64,000 bases of DNA from Psychrobacter sp. Pi2-52 (GTDB lineage: Bacteria > Pseudomonadota > Gammaproteobacteria > Pseudomonadales > Moraxellaceae). Position numbers and translations under genes: made by a program. The stretch is taken from assembly GCF_904846705.1 (NCBI RefSeq), contig NZ_CAJHBS010000003.1, forward strand, positions 173,070 to 237,069, written 5' to 3'. Of this stretch, positions 28,150 to 34,778 are shown piece by piece. The notes beneath the pieces were generated by a model. The model was given only the letters and a program-made list of their open reading frames with translations. It had not been told where the DNA came from and searched no databases. Position 1 is the first letter of the stretch. The number at the start of each line of letters is the position of its first letter.

Positions 28150-28865
28150 TGAGCACGCTAATTAAATCCCTAGCTGGTCTAGGCTTAGGCGCGGCATTGA
28201 CGTTGACTGCTGGTACGGCAATGGCAGCTGGTGGTGGTGGATGTGGTACGTTTACCAACGCTGAAGGTGTTGACGAGCATTTGGCTTGTAGTACTGCCCC
28301 TATTGATTTTACCAATAAGGGCTCGCTACAAAACGGTGCAAAAATCTTTATGAACTACTGTGCTGGATGTCACTCAGCTAAGTATGTTCGTCACTCACGC
28401 ATTGCGAAAGATTTAGAGATACCGCCTGAGTTGGTTGAAAAGTATTTGATGGTTACTACCGATCAAATCGGTGACCACATTACTGCTGAAATCGATCCTG
28501 AGATTCAAGCGTCTTGGTTTGGCGCAGCGCCTCCTGATCTATCACTTGAGACACGTCTACGTGGCGATGATTGGGTATATACTTACCTACTATCGTTCTA
28601 TGAAGATCCAAGCCGTCCTTGGGGTGCAAACAACTTAGTACTGGCCAATGCAGCGATGCCTCACGTATTGCATAATATGCAAGAAGAGTTGAGCCAAGAA
28701 GAGTTTGAATCTGAAGTTGGTGACTTGGTTAACTTCATGGCGTGGATGGGTGAACCTGCTCGTCATGACCGTCAAGTAATTGGTTTCTTTGTAATTCTAT
28801 TCTTATTAGTACTGCTCATCCCAGTTTACTTATTGAATAAAGAATTCTGGAAAGATGTCAAATAA
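28149..28865 (+). CDS. petC: Cytochrome c1 of the bc1 complex
   Basis: The 238-residue subunit has a signal peptide ending at GTAMAAG and a c-type haem motif CAGCH (NYCAGCHSAKYVRHSR). The periplasmic domain ends with a methionine-containing region around ANAAMPHVL, and the C-terminal membrane anchor (VIGFFVILFLLVLLIPVYLL) is followed by a short cytoplasmic tail. It passes electrons from the Rieske centre to soluble cytochromes. Its terminator starts about 30 bases downstream and is exactly where the 7.4 kb mobile element has inserted. Confidence 0.97.
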   Translation: MSTLIKSLAGLGLGAALTLTAGTAMAAGGGGCGTFTNAEGVDEHLACSTAPIDFTNKGSLQNGAKIFMNYCAGCHSAKYVRHSRIAKDLEIPPELVEKYLMVTTDQIGDHITAEIDPEIQASWFGAAPPDLSLETRLRGDDWVYTYLLSFYEDPSRPWGANNLVLANAAMPHVLHNMQEELSQEEFESEVGDLVNFMAWMGEPARHDRQVIGFFVILFLLVLLIPVYLLNKEFWKDVK

Positions 28866-28894
28866 GTCATAGTCAGCAGTTAGTTTTTAGAAAT

Positions 28895-28925
28895 AAAAAA
28901 GGCACTACTTCGGTAGTGCTTTTTT
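28895..28925 (+). terminator. petC terminator, also left attachment site (attL)
   Basis: GCACTAC and GTAGTGC enclose TTCG, giving the very stable cUUCGg tetraloop, followed by six T. The 20 bases at 28906-28925 are repeated exactly at 36296-36315, so the 3' half of this hairpin is one of the two attachment repeats of the element. The terminator remains complete on the petC side. Confidence 0.92.
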
Positions 28926-28975
28926 ATTGCCTTAAGCATTTGATTTAAATAGATTTAAAAATAATACGAATTGAT

Positions 28976-29026
28976 TTGGTAGCCGTTTTGGTAGCCAATA
29001 GTTTTAATTTTTGGGTATTGGTAGCC
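28976..29026. repeat. Three TTGGTAGCC repeats, probable integrase arm sites (left)
   Basis: Exact copies lie at 28976-28984, 28988-28996 and 29018-29026, all in the same orientation. The first two are 12 bases apart start to start. Matching copies at the same 12-base spacing lie near the right end (36124-36144), as expected for arm-type binding sites of a P4-family integrase. Confidence 0.65.
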
Positions 29027-29079
29027 GCTAATTATTTTATTTCATGTACGGTTTTGTCAGGTTTTAACATGTCCAAAAA

Positions 29080-29289
29080 CTAACACACCCTGTCAGGCTT
29101 GCGAGCGTCAACCGTTTGAATAATAATTTTAACTGGCTGCACATCATTACCAGTATCATTATTGCCTTTATCTAGCCCCAGCAATTTAGCTTTGCTCATT
29201 GTCGCTGTTACCATAGCAGACGCTTGCCCATTGGCTTTGGCGGTCAATCTAGCATCATCTAATTCTGTCATCAGGTCGTCAATACTCAT
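29080..29289 (-). CDS. Small TerS-core-like protein, paralogue C
   Basis: A 69-residue protein starting MSIDDLMTELDDARLTAK. It carries the motif ASAMVTATMSKAKLLGLDK, shared with the two genes upstream, and ends with VKIIIQTVDARKPD. The AxA-AT-AKLLGLDK core and a VDAR-type tail resemble the oligomerisation part of some phage small terminase subunits. The N-terminal DNA-binding helix-turn-helix of complete subunits is missing. It begins 3 bases after the stop of paralogue B and is the last gene of the element's operon, 50 bases from the arm-site repeats. The resemblance to terminase is from memory of family patterns and is tentative; that these three genes are paralogues is clear from the sequence. 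Confidence 0.7.
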   Translation of the reverse strand: MSIDDLMTELDDARLTAKANGQASAMVTATMSKAKLLGLDKGNNDTGNDVQPVKIIIQTVDARKPDRVC

Positions 29290-29292
29290 TCT

Positions 29293-29532
29293 CTACCCCA
29301 TAATATTTTTATAGGTTATTGCTGCTTGCTCAGATGACAAATCATTCATCAGGTCGCTAATTGACTGCACGTCATCAGCATTAACGTCTTTAATCACTGG
29401 CTTATCGAGTCCTAGTAGCTTTGCTGTCGTAACAGTGGCTTGTATCATGGCGGTGGGCTTGCGTTCCTCTATCGCCATTTGCCGTGCCTGTTCTAACTGT
29501 TCGAGTAAGTCATCAAGTGTTAAATCAATCAT
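29293..29532 (-). CDS. Small TerS-core-like protein, paralogue B
   Basis: A 79-residue protein starting MIDLTLDDLLEQLEQARQMA, followed by the shared core TAMIQATVTTAKLLGLDKPV and a divergent tail (DLMNDLSSEQAAITYKNIMG). It overlaps the end of paralogue A by 8 bases, so translation is probably coupled. Soluble, mostly helical by composition, no cysteine. Compared with A and C, the first 40 residues align without gaps while the C-terminal parts differ in length and sequence, suggesting a common binding core with diverged specificity. Function unknown; possible interference with, or redirection of, phage DNA packaging. Confidence 0.7.
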   Translation of the reverse strand: MIDLTLDDLLEQLEQARQMAIEERKPTAMIQATVTTAKLLGLDKPVIKDVNADDVQSISDLMNDLSSEQAAITYKNIMG

Positions 29533-29821
29533 AATCTATAACCTTTTGCGCTTTGATCGTGATTGCTTGTAGCTGTCGCAATTCATCATCACTCAGTTTT
29601 GAATAATCCATTATTGGCTCAGGTTCTCTATTATAAAAATGTCCTAAGCCTGACTTAACCTCATGGTTTGGCGTAACGTCTTTGATCGGCTTATCGAGTC
29701 CTAGTAACTTAGCTTGTGCGATTGTGGCAATAACTAAAGCGTTTGGGTTTTGGTCATTGATTGCCATTTGTTTAGCGAGCTGTAAATCTTGCATTAAGTC
29801 GTTTAAGTCAGGTAATCGCAT
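29525..29821 (-). CDS. Small TerS-core-like protein, paralogue A
   Basis: The 98-residue protein is the longest of the three tandem paralogues. It starts MRLPDLNDLMQDLQLAKQMA and has the core NALVIATIAQAKLLGLDKPI. Its C-terminal region is its own (FYNREPEPIMDYSKLSDDEL and a helical end). The LSDDELRQL tail is also a style seen in phage terminase small subunits. AGGTGAGTAA lies upstream of the start, 11 bases after the zinc-ribbon-like gene ends, so all four genes form one operon. Nothing else in the element is duplicated, which makes the triplication notable. Confidence 0.7.
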   Translation of the reverse strand: MRLPDLNDLMQDLQLAKQMAINDQNPNALVIATIAQAKLLGLDKPIKDVTPNHEVKSGLGHFYNREPEPIMDYSKLSDDELRQLQAITIKAQKVIDYD

Positions 29822-29832
29822 TTACTCACCTC

Positions 29833-30324
29833 TTATCTTGTGCAATTTAGTTTATCAAGGGTTGATTGCCATACCTCAGCACTAAGTCGGTCATGCTCAT
29901 TTACCAACCTATCAAACGTCTTTAAGTGCATGTAGCGAGGCTTTACACCTATGCCATGAATAACGCCTTGCTGCCACCCTAAACGTGCTCTAATCGCTGC
30001 TATGCGACTGAATACACGGTCAATGGGTTGCTGCAACTGACTGCCATAATTCGCCCCTATGCAATGTCTGCAGACGTAAGCACCAGCGCAATATAATACT
30101 GATACTCGCTTGCTGCATGATGGAAAACTGAACCAATAACGTGAGCCACCGTAATGGGTCGCTGTAGTGGTTAGCTGCACAGTGTAGCGGTATGACTTGC
30201 CACGATATGAATATGCAAGGTCAATCTTGTTTGCTTTCTCTGTCTGCCTCAACTGTTCACGATAGCTAGTTATACTCAGTCTAGGATAGTTATTTAAGCT
30301 GTGAGTTGTAGCAAGTGCTGGCAT
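29833..30324 (-). CDS. Zinc-ribbon-like phage/plasmid protein of unknown function
   Basis: A 163-residue protein with a core of GGSRYWFSFPSCSKRVSVLYC followed by YVCRHCIGANYGSQLQ, shown here in two parts. This matches a family common in phages and plasmids in which two CxxC pairs form a zinc ribbon. In this copy the first pair is degenerate: the first Cys is replaced by Phe-Pro-Ser before the remaining Cys, while an extra Cys occurs in VLYC. Zinc binding may therefore be altered. The C-terminal half is basic and helical (RIAAIRARLGWQQG). The family's role is unknown to me. It is the first gene of the second operon, downstream of the origin-like repeats. Confidence 0.68.
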   Translation of the reverse strand: MPALATTHSLNNYPRLSITSYREQLRQTEKANKIDLAYSYRGKSYRYTVQLTTTATHYGGSRYWFSFPSCSKRVSVLYCAGAYVCRHCIGANYGSQLQQPIDRVFSRIAAIRARLGWQQGVIHGIGVKPRYMHLKTFDRLVNEHDRLSAEVWQSTLDKLNCTR

Positions 30325-30678
30325 GTTTAATCTCTAACTGTTATCTAAATCATTAGCTAAATTCATCTTTATGATAATAGCATGAATAAATATAATCTTA
30401 TGCTTTGTTAGTTTTGACTGCAGTAGTAGATTAAATAATTATGAGAATGGCATGAGTGGGGAAAATGGGGAAAGTAGGAAAGTAGATTGTTAAAGCCTTG
30501 GTATGTATGGCTTATAGTGTTTTCCCCTTATAAAGTTAAAAAGGCAAATAAGGAAAGTTAGCAGCTGGTTAGCCGTTCACTTTCCCCACTTGCCTAGTGA
30601 GTTGATAATTAGGAAAGCTGGCTAGTGCATGCATGGTAAGCGTTCTAGCTGTCGTTTTCCTATTTTCCTAGCTTTCCC
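30325..30678. other. Non-coding region with GGAAA/TTTCC repeats, possible replication origin
   Basis: About ten copies of a (G)GGAAA(G) word occur on both strands within 220 bases: GGGGAAA at 30458 and 30467, AGGAAAG at 30476, TTTTCCCC at 30520, AGGAAAG at 30551, CTTTCCCC at 30580, AGGAAAG at 30611, and TTTTCC or CTTTCC words at 30655, 30663 and 30672. They lie directly downstream of the primase/helicase-like gene, where P4-like satellites often place their origin. The region must also hold the promoter of the 163-residue gene. The rest is AT-rich. Origin function is inferred. Confidence 0.5.
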
Positions 30679-32784
30679 TTATCTAGCCTCTAATAACTCA
30701 GGTCTTACCTGTATGGTTCTAGCCCTGCCATTGGCTATGATCTTGATATAACCCTCGCTTTCTAATACCTCAGCTATCAACTCAAAGTTATGCTTTTGCC
30801 GTAAGTGCTTAGGGGTAACCTTGCTTTGAGCCGTTGAATAAGCCAGACATTTAACAGACTGCCTATTGCAGTAATTCACCAGCCAGCTGATTAGCTTTTG
30901 AGTGTCATTATCACCAGCTTGGGGCTTGTCAGTGTATCGCATACGCTCGCTTATAGAATAGTCAGTCAATTTTGATGCTCTATGTATGTCATCAGCTGAT
31001 ATAAAGCGTCTGCCATTAAAGTAAGCGAGTATTGAGGCGATACGGCTGGTGTTCTCATGCAAGCGTCTGGCATAACTGGCATATTTCTCTAACTTACCGC
31101 CTTTGCATAACTGGCTTTCTTTATCGGTTTGATAGTTGGCTAGTGCTTGCCTTGCCTGCCTATCCTTAAAGGGCATATTAAAGCGGATAATATTACCCTC
31201 GCTATCTCTATCTATACTATCAGCAATAGGGTCTAGCAGTGTTCGGCATCGTTGCCAGTAAGCCTGCAATCTTGGGTCATTGTCTGGCTTAGCATCTAAC
31301 CTTTCATCAGTGTTATAAACGATTTGACCGTTCATATTGTCAGGAAAGGCAAACAGAAAACGAGGTAGTAAGCCTTGACCATTCATAGCCTCATCATTTA
31401 ACGCTGGTGCGATAACTGGTGGCTGCCCTTGCAAGTCTAAAGTGAACCTAACCCCATTCATGCTGTTTTGCTCTATGGTGTCATATCGAGGTGATAGCAG
31501 TCTATCAAATGAGCCGTCACTCCATATATCACATAGCTGGCTAATGTTACTTTTAGCGGTGTCACTGGTTAAGCTATGACCGCTTAAAAATAGGGCTGCC
31601 TCAGCTGTTGACCATGCTATATCAGTGGTATTACCGATCAGCATATTGTCTAAAAAGCCTTGGATCGTGCCAGACTTAACCAAAAGTATCGTTTGCTTAG
31701 GCTTGGGGTTTTCCAGTAACCATAGCTCTAAATCTTTTTTTGGCATGCTGGCTTTTTGTGCAAGCCATTCATCTAGCAAGGTTCTGTATTCTTTGCGCTT
31801 GTCGTTTTGATAAGTAAATAGCTCTTTATGAGTAAAGCCTACCGTCCGACTTTTACCGCTGCCACTGTCGCCCTCAGTGAGTAAAAATAGCGATACTGGC
31901 ATAAACTTATCACCTAAAGCATAAGGGGCGTTTATATATTGCTGAATAATAGTACCTAAAGCCCCTAGCATGCATTGACCTGCCATTGCTGGCTGCACTT
32001 GTGCATGATAGGTGATAGCCGTTAAAGCCTCTCTTAGTATTTGCCCCTCGTTTCCCCATGCCTCTACTGGGTAGGGGGTTGCTTTACTGGATTGGTCTGC
32101 AATATCGCCTAATTGCCCCCATGCCTCAGCTAGTAAGTCTATGATGATCGTGTCAGGCTCGCTCAAAACATCATTAAGCGTCTGGTGATTATCAAACGAT
32201 AGCAGCAAGTCAAAAGTAGTAATAATAGCTTTGACGTTTACCCCTAGCAGTGGCTTTGTGATCTCATCTTTTTTATCTATGGTAGCAGTAACGATAACTT
32301 GCTTAACCTCAGCAAAATGCTTGACCATATTATTAAAATGAAAAGGGTTAATACTCACTAGGATAGTGACGTTTAGCCCTTGGCTGCCTAGCTGCCTATA
32401 TAGTTCTATCCCCTCAGTAAGGCTCTTTACTGCATACCAGTCGCTATCTAGGTTAAGACTGCCAATAATAAAAGCACTGGGCTGGTTTGGGTCTGTTACC
32501 TCTATAGGTTTATCACTGTTAGGCGTGTAAATGCCTATGTTGGCTGGCTGGTGCATATTGTCACTTAGTATCATAGCCACCTTGCCAGCGGTGTTAATAA
32601 ATTCACCTGCTACACTAAAAGTATCATCAAACTGTCTTATTCTATCGCCTTGACCTAGTGCTATAAGACTGGTTAATACCTCATCATTTGCTATAATCTT
32701 ATCTGTAGTTTGCTTTGTACTGCCTAGTAAAGTGTGAAGCCCCTTGTCATCAGCTTGGGGCTTTTCTTTGTCTGTGTTACTCAT
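30679..32784 (-). CDS. DUF3987-type primase/helicase-like replication protein
   Basis: About 701 residues. The C-terminal two thirds match the DUF3987 (YfjI-like) ATPases of phages and islands. Walker A is in LLTEGDSGSGKSRTVGF, near residue 310. A long region around QNSMNGVRFTLDLQGQPP and LLPRFLFAFPDN is typical of the family, and a winged-helix end follows (LISWLVNYCNRQSV to RARTIQVRPELL). The N-terminal part contains a degenerate TOPRIM-like stretch (AFIIGSLNLDSDWYAVKSL), so it could be a primase-helicase remnant of the P4 alpha kind. I chose the ATG at 32782-32784, about seven bases after AAGGGGG. The start overlaps the stop of the 66-residue gene (ATGATGAGTAA). It should initiate replication of the excised element. 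Confidence 0.8.
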   Translation of the reverse strand: MSNTDKEKPQADDKGLHTLLGSTKQTTDKIIANDEVLTSLIALGQGDRIRQFDDTFSVAGEFINTAGKVAMILSDNMHQPANIGIYTPNSDKPIEVTDPNQPSAFIIGSLNLDSDWYAVKSLTEGIELYRQLGSQGLNVTILVSINPFHFNNMVKHFAEVKQVIVTATIDKKDEITKPLLGVNVKAIITTFDLLLSFDNHQTLNDVLSEPDTIIIDLLAEAWGQLGDIADQSSKATPYPVEAWGNEGQILREALTAITYHAQVQPAMAGQCMLGALGTIIQQYINAPYALGDKFMPVSLFLLTEGDSGSGKSRTVGFTHKELFTYQNDKRKEYRTLLDEWLAQKASMPKKDLELWLLENPKPKQTILLVKSGTIQGFLDNMLIGNTTDIAWSTAEAALFLSGHSLTSDTAKSNISQLCDIWSDGSFDRLLSPRYDTIEQNSMNGVRFTLDLQGQPPVIAPALNDEAMNGQGLLPRFLFAFPDNMNGQIVYNTDERLDAKPDNDPRLQAYWQRCRTLLDPIADSIDRDSEGNIIRFNMPFKDRQARQALANYQTDKESQLCKGGKLEKYASYARRLHENTSRIASILAYFNGRRFISADDIHRASKLTDYSISERMRYTDKPQAGDNDTQKLISWLVNYCNRQSVKCLAYSTAQSKVTPKHLRQKHNFELIAEVLESEGYIKIIANGRARTIQVRPELLEAR

Positions 32785-32977
32785 CATTGCCCCCTTGCTG
32801 CTCTTTAATATCATCAATTATTTGTACAGTGCAAGCCAGCGGTGATAGTAATAAACCGATGACTATAACCCATGATATAAACTTCATAAATCTAAATAGT
32901 AAGCTAAGTTTGTGGGGCTGGCTGTCGCTGTGCTGCCCGTGGTTGGCTCTTAGGTTGGCTTTGTTATCTTTGCTCAT
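32777..32977 (-). CDS. Small single-span membrane protein of the element
   Basis: A 66-residue protein with a charged, histidine-containing N-terminus, one hydrophobic segment (FISWVIVIGLLLSPLACTV) and an acidic tail (DDIKEQQGG). The hydrophobic segment ends in SPLAC, which only weakly resembles a lipobox and lies too far in. It overlaps the gene before it by 14 bases and the replication gene after it by 8 bases, so translation of the train is coupled. Function unknown; small membrane proteins in phage elements can be holin-like or superinfection-related, but nothing specific supports that here. Confidence 0.6.
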   Translation of the reverse strand: MSKDNKANLRANHGQHSDSQPHKLSLLFRFMKFISWVIVIGLLLSPLACTVQIIDDIKEQQGGNDE

Positions 32978-33245
32978 CTCTTACCCCCTCAACGTTAAAA
33001 GCTATTTCTGCTATACGTGTGGATAGCCCTTTCAGTGAGTCCACTTGTCGGCTGCCTGTCGGTATTGCACAGCGTAAAGCTAGTAGTTTATTTTCTACTT
33101 CTACTATCTCAATCAGGCTATTAATGGCTGTCACATTGGCGTGTAAGGTAATGATTAAATGGTCTATAAAGTCATCAGTTATCATTAAATAACCTTGCTC
33201 TTTTAGACTGTTCATTACTTCATTTATAAGATCGTCTTTACTCAT
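32964..33245 (-). CDS. Small helical protein of the element
   Basis: A 93-residue protein, MSKDDLINEVMNSLKEQGYL and onward, predicted almost wholly helical (LHANVTAINSLIEIVEVENKL and LKGLSTRIAEIAF) with no membrane segment. The start lies inside the last codons of the upstream gene (ATGAGTAA junction) with GAGGTG upstream. I recognise no family. It is part of the tightly overlapping operon from the AlpA-like gene to the replication gene, so it probably supports replication or its control. Confidence 0.65.
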   Translation of the reverse strand: MSKDDLINEVMNSLKEQGYLMITDDFIDHLIITLHANVTAINSLIEIVEVENKLLALRCAIPTGSRQVDSLKGLSTRIAEIAFNVEGVRDEQR

Positions 33246-33471
33246 GGCTGGTCACCTCATTGTCAATATCAATCCAATAGACGTTCCAGTGTTTGCCGTC
33301 TTTATCTACTCGCTTGCGCTGTATGGTTAGGCCTTTATTTTCTAACTGATTTATTCGAGTGGGTAGCGTGGCTATTCTATAAAGTTCGATAGCTTGCCAG
33401 CGTGTGATTGATTGACCAGTCAAAAGATGATCTTTGATTATTTGGTTTTGGCTGCGTTTTAGCTTATCCAT
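33238..33471 (-). CDS. Helix-turn-helix protein of the element
   Basis: A 77-residue basic protein with a winged-helix type region: ITRWQAIELYRIATLPTRIN, followed by QLENKGLTIQRKRVDKDG and a tryptophan-containing hairpin end (HWNVYWIDI). This is the pattern of small phage proteins annotated as helix-turn-helix domain proteins that sit near replication genes. It starts 2 bases after the AlpA-like gene ends, with GGGGGC as ribosome binding site, and overlaps the next gene by 8 bases. Probably DNA-binding; target not known. Confidence 0.72.
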   Translation of the reverse strand: MDKLKRSQNQIIKDHLLTGQSITRWQAIELYRIATLPTRINQLENKGLTIQRKRVDKDGKHWNVYWIDIDNEVTSHE

Positions 33472-33473
33472 GA

Positions 33474-33713
33474 TTAAGCCCCCTCATTAGTAGCGTTTAG
33501 ATAGTCCACAATGTCGCTACCTTTGAAGTAGTAAACGCCATTGATAGATAACGGCTTTGTTATCGTGCCAGCTTTGATCCAGCGTCTAATCGTTTCGGGG
33601 TGTTTTTGGAATACATCGGCTATTTGCTTAACCTGATAAAGCTCTTTTGGGTTCGCTAATAGATAAGCTAGATTTAGCTTGTTGGTGGGTGCTGCGTGGG
33701 TAGTGTTAGGCAT
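33474..33713 (-). CDS. AlpA/excisionase-like helix-turn-helix regulator
   Basis: A 79-residue protein with a MerR/AlpA-type helix-turn-helix: VKQIADVFQKHPETIRRWIK, then AGTITKPLSINGVYYFKGSDIVDYL. AlpA activates the integrase of cryptic element CP4-57 and related proteins act as excisionases or operon activators in P4-like satellites. It is the first gene of the element's replication operon. Upstream, its ribosome binding site (AAGGAG) is partly inside an inverted repeat (33723-33755), and two 20-bp tandem repeats (33799-33838) lie in the promoter region. That arrangement suits autoregulation or control by a phage repressor. Confidence 0.82.
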   Translation of the reverse strand: MPNTTHAAPTNKLNLAYLLANPKELYQVKQIADVFQKHPETIRRWIKAGTITKPLSINGVYYFKGSDIVDYLNATNEGA

Positions 33714-33722
33714 TGCCTTAAC

Positions 33723-33755
33723 TCCTTAACGGTTATGGATTGAAGTCGTTAAGGA
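33723..33755. promoter_or_regulatory. Inverted repeat over the AlpA-like gene's ribosome binding site
   Basis: TCCTTAACG (33723-33731) and CGTTAAGGA (33747-33755) are perfect 9-base complements separated by 15 bases. On the transcribed strand one arm contains AGGAG 9-13 bases before the ATG. It could be an operator, or an RNA hairpin that hides the ribosome binding site. Confidence 0.6.
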
Positions 33756-33798
33756 CATGCTATTGTAGGTAGGCGTTGTAAGGAATATTTATGCGTGT

Positions 33799-33838
33799 AT
33801 AGCGCATGGTATGCCTGCATAGCGTGTTGTATGCCTGC
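33799..33838. repeat. Two tandem 20-bp repeats, probable operator
   Basis: ATAGCGCATGGTATGCCTGC (33799-33818) is followed at once by ATAGCGTGTTGTATGCCTGC (33819-33838), 16 of 20 bases identical, and by a partial palindrome CATAC / GTATG at 33838-33851. The 20-base period is close to two turns of the helix. It lies 86 bases upstream of the AlpA-like gene and immediately downstream of the unknown gene at 33857. Confidence 0.65.
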
Positions 33839-33856
33839 ATACCACAGTATGATAGG

Positions 33857-34654
33857 TTATGAAAAATCGCCTTTGCTGGCTTGGCTTAACCATCGTTTGA
33901 TAGTGTCATAAGATGGGGTTTTTTCTGTTTCAATGTTCTGTTTTATATATTCGGCTGTGTCTGCAAAAGTAGTGAAGTTCTGTTCGTCCATGATCTGTAG
34001 ATATCGTTTCTTTTTTTCAGGTCTAGTTTGATTGTGCTTTGACCAGCGGTTATTGGCTTTCTCTTTATTCTGTATAGATATTTTAGACTCTATAAGCCAG
34101 TCAAAATCTGCATCTCCAATATAAAGTAATTTGTTATACCCTTTTGAAAATATATTTAATGCTGCAGAGCCAGTAGGAATTAATACATCGTTTTTAAAGC
34201 ATAAAAGACCGAATAGTAAAATAATCATATCTTGAACCATGTATTTCAACGCATAAGGTTCAGGTATGTTTTTCTCTAATTCATCAAAAGCGTATATTAC
34301 TGAATTAGAAGTAATGTCATGAAGTAAATTTGCTATATCTTGACCGGTAGTTGTGCCAGATTTCATAAGGTCTATAAGAGCATTGTTAATCTCAGTATCT
34401 AAATCATCATCTAAACCGTCATAAAAATCATTGATTAACATATTTAAAGATTTAGTAAAAATAATCTCAACGTTTTCTTTATGCTTTTTTTCTAATCTGT
34501 CAATCGTACCTAGATAAAGCTTATGGTATTGAAACGAGTCTGATACATAACTTATGACTAATGACCATGCATTAAAACCAATACTCATTTCAGGAATATT
34601 ATCTTTAATAATTTTGTAATACCCATCTATATTTACTCTACTACGATATTTCAT
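33857..34654 (-). CDS. AT-rich accessory gene of unknown function (possible cargo)
   Basis: About 265 residues, starting at Met3 of the open frame because TAAGG is then seven bases upstream. The N-terminal 200 residues form a mainly helical region I cannot assign, with a hydrophobic stretch (MVQDMIILLFGLLCF) at about residues 138-152. The C-terminal 65 residues (RWSKHNQTRPEKKKRYLQIM, then EKTPSYDTIKRWL) look like a helix-turn-helix of the kind that ends many phage and island proteins. It is visibly more AT-rich than its neighbours and sits between the integrase and the AlpA-like gene, a common cargo position in satellites. Phage defence or lysogeny control are possible roles, neither shown. 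Confidence 0.65.
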   Translation of the reverse strand: MKYRSRVNIDGYYKIIKDNIPEMSIGFNAWSLVISYVSDSFQYHKLYLGTIDRLEKKHKENVEIIFTKSLNMLINDFYDGLDDDLDTEINNALIDLMKSGTTTGQDIANLLHDITSNSVIYAFDELEKNIPEPYALKYMVQDMIILLFGLLCFKNDVLIPTGSAALNIFSKGYNKLLYIGDADFDWLIESKISIQNKEKANNRWSKHNQTRPEKKKRYLQIMDEQNFTTFADTAEYIKQNIETEKTPSYDTIKRWLSQASKGDFS

Positions 34655-34778
34655 CGTCATGCCTTACCTGTCATTCATACCTTAATAAAAATAGGTGCAA
34701 GGCATGCCAGCCTAAGGCATGAAATGGCTGGCGTTCGGGTAATTAGTCCTAGCCTTGCATGGTCATTGTAGCAGCGTC
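34655..34778. other. Gap between integrase and accessory gene, with hairpin
   Basis: GCCAGCC (34706-34712) and GGCTGGC (34726-34732) form a 7-bp stem with a 13-base loop. There is no T run after it on the minus strand, so it is not a clear terminator. It may separate integrase transcription from the accessory gene or be a protein site. Confidence 0.4.
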
